Source: Desulfobacter curvatus DSM 3379 (GTDB lineage Bacteria > Desulfobacterota > Desulfobacteria > Desulfobacterales > Desulfobacteraceae). From it: 64,000 bases of DNA. The translations under genes were made by a program, and so were the position numbers. The DNA is taken from NCBI RefSeq assembly GCF_000373985.1, contig NZ_KB893057.1, positions 1 to 64,000 on the forward strand, written 5' to 3'. Shown in pieces: positions 8,495 to 17,100 of this stretch (within the stretch, counting starts at the first letter, position 1; every line of letters begins with the position of its first letter). The notes beneath the pieces were generated by a model. The model searched no databases. It saw nothing but the letters and a program-made list of their open reading frames with translations, and was not told where the DNA came from.

Positions 8495-8806
8495 ATGGCT
8501 CAGGGAGATGGATTTGTAATGAATGAGGCGCAAACCGATGGATCAGCCTCTGGAGGCGCATTACCCAAGATAGATTTTTCAAGTTTTATTTTGTCGTTGT
8601 ATTCATCCGGTCTTGTTCAGCTTGGAACGGTGGAGGATCCCTCCACCGGGAAAAAAACAAAGGATCTGGAAATGGCTAAACATACCATTGAGATGATTGC
8701 AATGCTTCAGGAAAAAACTTCAGGCAACCTGACTGGGGATGAAGAAAACTTGCTTAAAGCCTTGCTCAGTGAACTGCGCATGGCCTATGTGAAAGCTAAG
8801 GGCTGA
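8495..8806 (+). CDS. DUF1844 domain protein
   Basis: A 103-residue, cytosolic-looking protein. After a low-complexity N-terminus it shows the DUF1844 pattern: PKIDFSSFILSLYSSGLVQLGTVEDP, DLEMAKHTIEMIAMLQEKTSGNLT and EENLLKALLSELRMAYVK. The function of this family is not known; it is common in Desulfobacterota and often lies beside housekeeping genes. AAGGAGG precedes the ATG. Its TGA overlaps the ATG of ispE by one base (TGATG), so the two are translationally coupled. Confidence 0.88.
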   Translation: MAQGDGFVMNEAQTDGSASGGALPKIDFSSFILSLYSSGLVQLGTVEDPSTGKKTKDLEMAKHTIEMIAMLQEKTSGNLTGDEENLLKALLSELRMAYVKAKG

Positions 8807-9696
8807 TGCCGGTGCACCTTTCTCCTGCTAAAATTAATTTGTTTCTTTATGTCACGGGCCGGCGGGCGGATGGTTACCACGAGCTGTTTTCCCTGATGGC
8901 TCCTTTGACACTTGCCGATCGTCTGGAAATTGTCCGGTCAGGCAGTGGCATTAGGGCGGTGTGCAGCCATCCGGATGTGCCCGAAGATGATACGAACTTG
9001 GCATGCAGGGCGGCAGCCCTTTTCAGGTCTGCGATGATTGAAAAAAAAGGGGATCCCGGTTTTCATCATCTGACCATTTTTATTGATAAAAAAATCCCTG
9101 TGTGCGGTGGGCTTGGCGGGGGCAGTTCCAATGCAGCCTGTGTGCTGCTGGCCTTAAATGAATATAGCGAAACGCCGTTTTCCACAGAAGAACTGATGTA
9201 TTTAGGCTTGACCTTGGGGGCGGATGTACCTTTTTTTATTATCAACGGGCCGGCGTTCGCCTCCGGTGTCGGGGAAAAGCTTGTTCCTTGTAAGCAGATG
9301 CCTGGCCTGTCGGTGATTATTGTTAATCCGGGTGTGGCTGCCTCGACAGTAAATGTTTTCAGAAAGTTGGAATTTGGATTGACATTCACTCCTTCATATA
9401 TTATAAATCCGAGTTCGAATGCACTGCCATTCGGAATAAAACTTGATGGCAGGGAAATTTTGCATAACGATCTTGAAGGACCGGCATGCAGTTTATACCC
9501 TGAGATCGGTGTTGCAAAAAAAGAGGTGGCGTTATTGCTGCAAAGAAATGTATATATGTCTGGAAGCGGCTCGTCTCTTTTTGCTCTTTATTCGGACCAC
9601 GATGTGGCCGAAAGGGATTATGAACAGCTTTTGAAGGCCCGGTCGGAAAATATGAAATTTGTTTTTCTTTCCAGGATTGGGTTTTTGGACGGCTGA
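8806..9696 (+). CDS. ispE: 4-diphosphocytidyl-2-C-methyl-D-erythritol kinase
   Basis: A 296-residue GHMP kinase of the non-mevalonate isoprenoid pathway. It phosphorylates CDP-methylerythritol at the 2-hydroxyl with ATP. The N-terminal SPAKINLFLYVTGRRADGYHEL block is the IspE signature, and VCGGLGGGSSNAA (near 100) is the ATP-binding loop. LGADVPFFI and the C-terminal MSGSGSSLFALY complete the family motifs. Start is fixed by the TGATG overlap with the DUF1844 gene. A tRNA-Gln gene and prs follow, an arrangement (ispE, tRNA-Gln, prs, rplY, pth) that recurs in many bacteria. Confidence 0.96.
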   Translation: MPVHLSPAKINLFLYVTGRRADGYHELFSLMAPLTLADRLEIVRSGSGIRAVCSHPDVPEDDTNLACRAAALFRSAMIEKKGDPGFHHLTIFIDKKIPVCGGLGGGSSNAACVLLALNEYSETPFSTEELMYLGLTLGADVPFFIINGPAFASGVGEKLVPCKQMPGLSVIIVNPGVAASTVNVFRKLEFGLTFTPSYIINPSSNALPFGIKLDGREILHNDLEGPACSLYPEIGVAKKEVALLLQRNVYMSGSGSSLFALYSDHDVAERDYEQLLKARSENMKFVFLSRIGFLDG

Positions 9697-9710
9697 TGTA
9701 AATAAAGTTT

Positions 9711-9785
9711 TGGGGCGTCGTCAAGTGGTAAGACACAGGGTTTTGATCCCTGCATTCAGAGGTTCGAATCCTCTCGCCCCAGCCA
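9711..9785 (+). tRNA. tRNA-Gln (anticodon TTG)
   Basis: A complete cloverleaf can be read. Acceptor arms TGGGGCG and CGCCCCA pair over seven bases, with discriminator G and an encoded CCA at 9783-9785. The anticodon stem CAGGG/CCCTG encloses the loop TTTTGAT, giving anticodon TTG for glutamine. The T-arm GAGG-TTCGAAT-CCTC is intact. It starts 14 bases after the ispE stop and 45 bases before prs, so it is probably cut from a common transcript. Confidence 0.96.
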
Positions 9786-9830
9786 AAATTTTAAAAGGCC
9801 AGGAATGGTTAGAAAACAAAGAGGTTTATT

Positions 9831-10769
9831 ATGAACGGCCTGTCAATTTTTGCCGGAAACTCCAATGCCCCCCTTGCAGAAAGAATATCGGAATATTTGG
9901 CCAAACCTCTGGGGCGATTGAAAGTCAACCGGTTCAGTGACGGGGAAACCCAGGTTGAGATTCATGAAAATGTACGTCGACGGGAAGTCTATGTCATTCA
10001 ATCCACATGCAAGCCTGTCAACGACAATTTGGTGGAGCTTCTTCTGCTCGTCGATGCCTTCAGACGCTCTTCTGCTGCACGGGTGACGGCTGTAATTCCC
10101 TATTTTGGTTATTCCCGCCAAGATAAGAAGGTTGCGCCCCGGGTGCCCATCAGTGCCAAGGTGGTTGCAGAACTGCTTGAAACTACCGGTGTTGACAGGG
10201 TTATCACCATGGACCTGCATGCCGGACAAATCCAGGGCTTTTTCAATGTGCCCGTGGATAATCTTTATGCTGCCCCCATTATTATTGACGATATAAAAAC
10301 TCGTTTCAGTGATAATATTGTTGTCGTTTCTCCGGACGCAGGCGGAGTGGAGCGGGCCAGAGCCTATGCCAAGCGCTTGGATACCGGCCTTGCCATCGTG
10401 GATAAACGCCGCAGTGCACCCAATCAGGCCAAGGCCATGGCCATCATCGGAGATGTGGAGGGCAAAATTGCCTTGGTCATTGACGACATGGTGGACACCG
10501 CGGGCACTCTGACCGAGGCTGCCGGCGTTATCAGGGAAAAGGGTGCCAAGGAAGTGCATGCCTATTGTACCCATCCGGTATTGTCAGGTCCGGCCATTGA
10601 CAGAATAACACAATCATCTTTGAGCTCCCTTGTTGCAACGGATACCGTCCCCTTGTCGGAAGAGGCCCGTTCCTGTGACAAGATAAAGACGCTTTCCATT
10701 GCAAAACTTGTCGGAGAGGCGATTATGCGCAGCTACAGGGGAGATTCTGTAAATTCTTTATTTGTATAA
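9831..10769 (+). CDS. prs: Ribose-phosphate pyrophosphokinase
   Basis: A 312-residue cytosolic enzyme making PRPP from ribose 5-phosphate and ATP for purine, pyrimidine, His, Trp and NAD synthesis. The N-terminal FAGNSNAPLAERISEYL, the ATP region YFGYSRQDKK, the metal-binding TMDLHAGQIQGFF, the catalytic-loop Lys region DKRR and the PRPP loop ALVIDDMVDTAGTL are all present. Length is normal. GAGG at 9821 precedes the ATG. It stands between tRNA-Gln and rplY in the conserved block. Confidence 0.97.
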   Translation: MNGLSIFAGNSNAPLAERISEYLAKPLGRLKVNRFSDGETQVEIHENVRRREVYVIQSTCKPVNDNLVELLLLVDAFRRSSAARVTAVIPYFGYSRQDKKVAPRVPISAKVVAELLETTGVDRVITMDLHAGQIQGFFNVPVDNLYAAPIIIDDIKTRFSDNIVVVSPDAGGVERARAYAKRLDTGLAIVDKRRSAPNQAKAMAIIGDVEGKIALVIDDMVDTAGTLTEAAGVIREKGAKEVHAYCTHPVLSGPAIDRITQSSLSSLVATDTVPLSEEARSCDKIKTLSIAKLVGEAIMRSYRGDSVNSLFV

Positions 10770-10828
10770 AAAGATATATTTGATCAACCTGTCTTTTGTG
10801 TGAAAGGGCAGGTACGAAAGGTTTAAGC

Positions 10829-11476
10829 ATGGAACTTATAGAACTAAGTGTCGCAAAAAGAGAGGGCACCGGAAAGGGTGCTGCCAGAAGATTACGGGCA
10901 GACAATGCTATCCCGGGCATTGTTTATGGCGCAAAAAAGGAGCCTGTAAAGCTGTCGATTGATGTTACCGCCTTTGATAAGGTGATCCGGGAAAATGGTA
11001 CCACAGGTCTTTTTTTTGATTTGAACATCGAAGGGGACAGTGCTAGGAGTGTTATGCTCAAGGAGATTCAGATGGATCCCTTTGGCCTGCGCTACCAGCA
11101 TATTGATTTCCATGAAATTGATATGGATAAAAAAGTGTCCATCGTCGTTCCGGTTGAGACCGAAGGTGTCAGTGCCGGCGTTAAGGAAGGCGGGATGCTC
11201 CAGATTATCCGTCGTGAGCTTGAAGTTATTTGCAAACCCAAATTTACCCCTGAAAGTATCAAACTCGATATCTCGGCATTGGAGATCGGGGACGGCATTC
11301 ATGTGGAAGATATTGACCTGGGTGATGAAATTGAGATTCCCTTTGATAACAATTTTACAGTAATCACCATTGTTCCGCCTGAAAGTGATGCAGGCGAGGA
11401 CGAGGAAACTGAAGACCAAGCTGAAATTGGTGAAGTTGCTGAAGCGGCTGAAGAAGCCAAAGCTGCTGCTGAATAG
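10829..11476 (+). CDS. rplY: 50S ribosomal protein L25 (CTC/TL5 form)
   Basis: A 215-residue 5S-rRNA-binding ribosomal protein of the long, two-domain CTC type. The N-terminal L25 domain (RLRADNAIPGIVYG, then the HIDFHEIDMDKKV segment) is followed by the TL5 C-terminal beta domain (GVSAGVKEGGMLQIIRRELEV) and an acidic Glu/Ala-rich tail of about 30 residues. The ATG at 10829 has GAAAGG seven bases upstream; a longer TTG frame from 10796 is rejected. The order rplY-pth is widely conserved. Confidence 0.95.
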   Translation: MELIELSVAKREGTGKGAARRLRADNAIPGIVYGAKKEPVKLSIDVTAFDKVIRENGTTGLFFDLNIEGDSARSVMLKEIQMDPFGLRYQHIDFHEIDMDKKVSIVVPVETEGVSAGVKEGGMLQIIRRELEVICKPKFTPESIKLDISALEIGDGIHVEDIDLGDEIEIPFDNNFTVITIVPPESDAGEDEETEDQAEIGEVAEAAEEAKAAAE

Positions 11477-11548
11477 ACACAACGTTTTTTATGTTTCCGT
11501 TTTGTCTTTGCCTCAGCACTTTTTGATTTTAGATTCTTCGTATAGTTC

Positions 11549-12127
11549 ATGTCTGACTCAAAACGATTATTAGCGGGTCTGGGAAATCCTGGAGATCAGT
11601 ATTCCCGGACCCGTCATAATATAGGCTTTGATGTTGTTGATGCTTTGGCGAGTCGGGCCGGATGCCGTGTAAACAAGGAAAAATTCAATGCTGCTTACAT
11701 CGGCACACGTATGGGGCTCCAGGATATCATTCTGGTCAAGCCCCTTTCTTATATGAACAAAAGCGGTATTCCCATCCAGAAGCTGGCAGCGTATTTCAAA
11801 ATCGATATCGCGGATATCATCGTGGTTCATGACGATATGGATCTTGCCTTTGGAAAGATTAAGATTGTGCAGGGCAGGGGGCATGGCGGCCATAACGGCA
11901 TCCGTTCAATTATTGATGCCTTTGGCCAAAAGGCATGTGTCCGGGTTCGGGTGGGTATTGGCCGGCCCGGAAGTGACAGGTCCGTGACCGGACATGTTTT
12001 GGGTAAATATGCCCCGGATGAGCAGGCCTGTCTGGATCAGGTTATTGATGATGCCTGTGATGCCTGTCTCGCGATCCTGGAAAAAGGGGTGATCAAGGCC
12101 ATGAATATCGTTAATTCTTCTCGGTAA
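11549..12127 (+). CDS. pth: Peptidyl-tRNA hydrolase
   Basis: A 192-residue enzyme that frees tRNA from peptidyl-tRNA dropped off the ribosome. LLAGLGNPGDQYSRTRHNIGF holds the catalytic His23; the motif VKPLSYMNKSG and the catalytic-acid segment VVHDDMDLAFG follow, with GRGHGGHNGIRSI after that. Length is usual for the bacterial enzyme. No strong ribosome site is visible, so the start rests on homology to LLAGLGNPG near the N-terminus. It sits 72 bases after rplY. Confidence 0.96.
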   Translation: MSDSKRLLAGLGNPGDQYSRTRHNIGFDVVDALASRAGCRVNKEKFNAAYIGTRMGLQDIILVKPLSYMNKSGIPIQKLAAYFKIDIADIIVVHDDMDLAFGKIKIVQGRGHGGHNGIRSIIDAFGQKACVRVRVGIGRPGSDRSVTGHVLGKYAPDEQACLDQVIDDACDACLAILEKGVIKAMNIVNSSR

Positions 12128-12411
12128 CAAGCTTTCCTCTATTTCTCCCACGTTTCATTCTTTTTGCTAAAAGGTTCATTCTAAGAGAATCGGTCCAGAA
12201 TCTGCTGCATTGATCCTTTCATTGTCCTTATAATGTGTCGTTTTCTATCTCCTCGAAGCAGGTACGTTCACAACTTATTGATTCTTATTAATTAGGATTG
12301 TTGCCTTTAAATTTAAAATTACTGATTAATAATGTTGACAATATTGTTTAGATATGGTTCTCTGCCTGAGAATGGATAACGTGTATCTTTAAAATAATAA
12401 GGTAGGCATAA

Positions 12412-12948
12412 ATGGCAAAACAATCTGGGACAACGAAGGCTAAAGAAAATTGCAAGTCAACCAAAACAGCGTTTTCAAAGGGCGACATGGCGGTCTATCC
12501 TGCACACGGTGTCGGCTGTATTGAATCCATAGAAAGCCAGGAGATAAATGGGGATACTTTGAATTTCTACATGATGAAAATTGTGGAAAACGGTATGACA
12601 ATCATGATCCCTACATCCAATGTTGAATCCGTGGGTTTGCGCGAAGTAATTCCTGAGACTGAAGTGGCTCAGGTTTACGAGGTTATGCAGAAAAAGGCTC
12701 AGGCCAGTGACAACCAGACTTGGAACCGTCGTTACAGAGAGTACATGGATAAGATTAAAACCGGTTCTATTTATGATGTGGCCGAGGTCTTCAGGGATCT
12801 TTTTCAGCTTAAGCTTGAAAAAGACCTTAGTTTTGGCGAAAGAAAACTTCTTGATACTGCCCAGAATCTTTTGGTCCAGGAACTTTCCATGGCCAAAGAT
12901 GTTGATGAAGCGCACATGATTAAAGAGATCGAAAATCTGTTCAACTAA
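12412..12948 (+). CDS. CarD/CdnL-family RNA polymerase-binding regulator
   Basis: A 178-residue protein. A charged N-terminal tail of about 22 residues precedes the RNA-polymerase interaction domain (FSKGDMAVYPAHGVGCIESIESQEI, then YMMKIVENGMTIMIPTSNVESVGLR), followed by a helical DNA-binding C-terminus (WNRRYREYMDKIKTGSIYDVAEVFRDL and LSFGERKLLDTAQNLLVQEL). CdnL/CarD proteins stabilise the open complex at rRNA and other promoters. AAGGTAGG lies upstream of the ATG. The gap before it (12128-12411) is AT-rich and includes a TTGACA box at 12335, but no fitting -10. A clear terminator follows at 12976. Confidence 0.92.
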   Translation: MAKQSGTTKAKENCKSTKTAFSKGDMAVYPAHGVGCIESIESQEINGDTLNFYMMKIVENGMTIMIPTSNVESVGLREVIPETEVAQVYEVMQKKAQASDNQTWNRRYREYMDKIKTGSIYDVAEVFRDLFQLKLEKDLSFGERKLLDTAQNLLVQELSMAKDVDEAHMIKEIENLFN

Positions 12949-12975
12949 ATACCTTAATTCTGATACAGCAAACAT

Positions 12976-13009
12976 ACCGGCAGGTGTTACCCCTGCCGGT
13001 TTTGTATTT
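12976..13009 (+). terminator. Rho-independent terminator of the carD-family gene
   Basis: Arms ACCGGCAGG (12976-12984) and CCTGCCGGT (12992-13000) form a nine-pair stem, followed by TTTGTATTTTT. It ends only a few bases before the next gene's ATG at 13014. Confidence 0.88.
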
Positions 13010-13013
13010 TTAT

Positions 13014-13952
13014 ATGCACATAAAAATAGAAATTCCACCTGATCAGGCAGGTCTCAGACTTGACCAGGCCGTTGTTGCTTCCCAATCCCAACTGTCCCGC
13101 TCCAGGGTTGCCGGCCTGATTTCCCAGGGTATGATTTTGGTGAACAACGGGTGTAAACGCCCAGGTTATAAAGTTAAGCCAAGAGACTTGGTTGAAGGGG
13201 ATGTTCCCTCATCGGATCAGTTGAGTAGAAAACCACTCCTCCCGGAATTTATCCCTTTGGATATCCTTTACGAGGACGACTATATCCTAATGATTGATAA
13301 GCCTGCAGGTCTTGTGGTGCATCCCGGAGCAGGAAATGATTCCGGTACCCTGGTCAACAGTTTGATTGCACACCATCCGGTTTTCTGCGAACAAGGCTGG
13401 GACAAAGAACGCCCAGGTATTGTTCACCGTCTGGACAAAGACACCTCGGGGCTGATGGTCATCGCCAAAACCCTGAAGTCCCTTGAATTTCTTCAAAAAG
13501 AATTTAAACAACGGCGGGTGGAAAAGCACTACCTGGCCCTGGCCCGGGGAGAAAATATTCCGGATGCAGGGGTGATCGAGCGTCCCATTGGCCGGCACCC
13601 CCATCATCGTATGCGCATGGCCGTCCTGGATGAAATCGGCAGATACGCAAAAACTCAGTTTCGTGTAATAAAACGGTTCAATTCAGGGTGTCTTATGGAT
13701 GTCCGTCTTTATACAGGCAGAACCCATCAAATTCGCGTTCATTTTTATGACCAGGGCATGCCACTGTTCGGCGACTGCGTCTACCAGGAGCGAAGGTTCC
13801 GGAAAAAAGACCCTATGGCGCCGCGTCAGATGCTTCACTCCCGGACTTTATCCTTTCGTCATCCCTATTCAGGTTTGCGTCTGCATTTTGAAGCTGCCAT
13901 GCCCGAAGATTTTAAAACCACTTTGCTGCATCTATCCGGTGCATCCCAATAG
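13014..13952 (+). CDS. rluD: RluA/RluD-family 23S rRNA pseudouridine synthase
   Basis: A 312-residue rRNA-modifying enzyme. The N-terminal S4 domain (RLDQAVVASQSQLSRSRVAGLI) binds RNA. The synthase domain has the catalytic loop GIVHRLDKDTSGLMVIAKT with Asp141, plus DKPAGLVVHPG and GRTHQIRVHF. RluD is the closest match; RluC or another RluA-type target is possible. The ATG at 13014 is chosen because the N-terminus then aligns with the family, but it starts within a few bases of the carD terminator, leaving almost no leader and no clear ribosome site. Translation of read-through transcripts, or a leaderless message, are possibilities. Confidence 0.9.
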   Translation: MHIKIEIPPDQAGLRLDQAVVASQSQLSRSRVAGLISQGMILVNNGCKRPGYKVKPRDLVEGDVPSSDQLSRKPLLPEFIPLDILYEDDYILMIDKPAGLVVHPGAGNDSGTLVNSLIAHHPVFCEQGWDKERPGIVHRLDKDTSGLMVIAKTLKSLEFLQKEFKQRRVEKHYLALARGENIPDAGVIERPIGRHPHHRMRMAVLDEIGRYAKTQFRVIKRFNSGCLMDVRLYTGRTHQIRVHFYDQGMPLFGDCVYQERRFRKKDPMAPRQMLHSRTLSFRHPYSGLRLHFEAAMPEDFKTTLLHLSGASQ

Positions 13953-14137
13953 AAATTGAGATGTTTTTATTTTTCAAGGGATAACTTTTTTGCGCAAAGG
14001 CATATACCATGATATATGTGATGATTAAGGCTTTGTAAAAGCATACGAATTTGGATCAAACCATGGCTTTTTATGAACGGAACTGAGGACTCTATCCGGT
14101 ATCTGGACTGGAAAAGACGGCTGTTTGGGGAGAAGTG

Positions 14138-17100
14138 ATGAAGAAATATTTTACGGTAAAAAAAGTGGCCTTAAGTGCTGCCGCCCTATTTATCTTTTAT
14201 CTGCTTTTAACAGGACTTGTGGCGCCCTGGGCCGGAAAACGCATCGCTGTAAATTCTTTGACCGAAACCCTTGGAAGGCAAACCCGGATTGAATCCATAT
14301 CGTTTAATCCGTTCACCCTGGAAGCCCGGGTTAAAAATTTTTCCATTGAAAGTAAAATCAATGGGGAAAATTTAGCCTCGGTTCAAGAGATTTATCTTAA
14401 CCTGTCCACCACCTCCTTGTTTCATCTGGCCCCGGTGATTTCGGATATTCAGGTGACGGCACCTGAATTTTCCCTTCATTTGAATAAGGACAACACCTTA
14501 AATATTTCAGATCTGCTTGAAGGGCAAAAGACAACGGCCGCACCGGAGCCGGAGACCGCCGAAGATGAGCCCGGCGCTTTGTTTGAAATCAAGGTGTCTA
14601 ATGTAAAAATTACGGGCGGGGCCCTGGTTTTCACCGATCATATCCGTTCCGTCACTCATTCAGTGGCGCAGTTAAATTTTGATCTTCCCTTTGTCAGTAC
14701 CATGGAAAAGGATCTGGCAACGCCTATCAAGGCAGTTATGAGTTGCCTGATGGATAAGGCCCGGGTGGATGTCGATGTAACGGGTGTTCCTTTTGATGTC
14801 ACCCGTAAACTGTCGTTTTCACTGAATATGCTGCCATTGGATCTCAACACGTTTGCTCCCTATATTGATCTGCCGGCGCCCTATAAAATCAAATCCGCCG
14901 GTAACCTTGCCCTGACCGTTTCAGGCCAATATGAGATTCCGAACGGAAAAGCCGCTGAAGACCAAATGCTTGCCGTTAACCTGAAGACTTTAGTCAAAAA
15001 TATAGATCTGGACAGTGTAGCCGGGGGCAATTTGTTTGCCTGTCCTCAGCTGACGGTGGAGGCTTCATCCCGGAATGTATTTGATATGAATTTTCTGGTG
15101 GACAAGATGTCCATTGGCCAGGCCTCTTTGTTTGTTGAACGCAATGCCCAGGGGGGTATCAATCTGATTCCCCCTGGGCCGGGAACAAAAGCGGCATCCC
15201 CACCCCAAACATCTACCCGGACGCCGGACGCATTAAATTCCGGCACCCAGGCAGAAGTCTCCCCGGATCAGGCTGCCCAAGCCGATACGGCGGCAGCTGA
15301 AAATGAAACGACTCAGGCCGATGAGATTCAATCTCCGGCTGTCTCTGCTGATTATTCAAAGATCGATGGTGCGGATGCTGCCCCCCCGGTGCCCCATACT
15401 GTAGCCAACGAAAATGTGCCGGCATCGTCCGAACAAATTGCAGAGATCCCGTCCGAAACCGATACCGGAGGGGTGCCGGTCATTCAGAATCAGGCGGCCC
15501 CGGTGCAAGAAAACAACGACTCTTTAAATCCGGTCATTGCACTATCTTTGCCCTTTACTGTGACTATCAATCAGGCCGCCGTGAAACGCATGCATATCCG
15601 TTTCAGGGATAAGATGGTATCACCAGAGGTGGTTAAAGAGATCTCCAGCCTGGATTTTATCCTCACTGACGTACACTTAGGTGCCAAGGCCGCAGGAAAG
15701 TATGACCTTCACATTTTGACCGGGGATGACGAAGAGATAAAAACGGCCGGGGATTTTCATATTCAAAATGATCTGGCTGTCAACGGCACTGTTTCCGTGA
15801 ACGGCATTGACCTTAATAATTTTCGCCCCTATCTGGCACCCTATCTTGGCGATAATGTCACCCTTGAAAATGTAGCCGCTGCACTGAACTTTAAGGTGGG
15901 GCTGTCCCAGGCGGGTTTAGGTGTAAATATCGCCGACGGCCGGGTAATCCTTGATAAATTCGGTCTGACGGAGCAGGGCAAAAAAGAGCCCCTGGCGCAG
16001 TTCGATCAACTGGCATTATCCCGGATTTCCTGCAACCTTTTAAAACAGGAGGCAGAGGTGGGCCTTGTGGAATTGCATAAGGCCCAGGTTGAGGTTAACC
16101 GGGACAAAAACGGCCGGATGGATCTGCTTACAGCGATTGAGCAGGCCCTGAAAACAGGAGCGGATTCCGGCCAAACGGTTACGACAGCTAAACCTGTACA
16201 AACAAAACAGGCCTTAACCACGCAGGGTGAGCAGAACGTGTCTGCACCGGCCTGGATTGCAACGATTCATAAAACGGTTTTAGACCGGTGTCAGGCTCAG
16301 TTCATTGATCAGGCAAAGAAAGAGCCGGTGAAAGTGATTATGAAAGACATTGGTGTCACCGTTGAAAATATTTCCACAAAAAAAGGGGAAAAAGCAACCT
16401 TCAAAGCATCCATGACCAATAAGAACGAGGGAGAAATTAACCTTGACGGAAGCTTTGACATTTCAGGTCCTGCGGCAACGGTAAACATTGACCTCAACCG
16501 GATTGACGTGAATACGGCAGAACCTTATTTTACTGATTTTTTGAAGATTTCAATATCCAAGGGTTATCTCGACACCAAGGGAACCGTGGTCATGACCCCG
16601 GCCAAAAAGAAAAATGATCCGCCAACGATCACATACAAGGGCCGGGTTTCCCTTAATAATTTTTTGTCTAAAAACAAGGTGGATGACACAGATTTCTTTG
16701 CATGCAAATCGTTGTATGCCACGGGCATGGATATTTCAGTAAACCCCATGAAGGTGATAATTAAAGAAATCGCGCTGACCGATTTTTATCAGCGGGCTAT
16801 ACTGAACAAAGACGCCCAACTCAATTACAAAGAGATCATGGTAGAACAGCCCGAAGACAAAACCGCGGCAAAAAATAAACCCAAGAACAGGGCGGCATCG
16901 GGTAAGGAGAACGGCAGTGCGATGCCCGATATCCGCATTGATGCCATTACCCTGCAGGGTGGCCATATCAATTTCAGCGATTACTTTACCAAACCCAATT
17001 TTACCGCCAACATGACCGAGATTGCAGGCAGCCTCACAGGACTGTCATCCAGGGGCAATACACATGCCCAGCTTGTACTCAAAGGTGTCCATGGCGGGTA

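Noticed and set aside
9711..9785. Integration site at tRNA-Gln
   Set aside because: No repeated tRNA end or integrase is found downstream; the flanks are conserved housekeeping genes.
12335..12363. TTGACA box upstream of the carD-family gene
   Set aside because: No acceptable -10 box at 16-18 bases; the TATGGT match is only 12 bases away.
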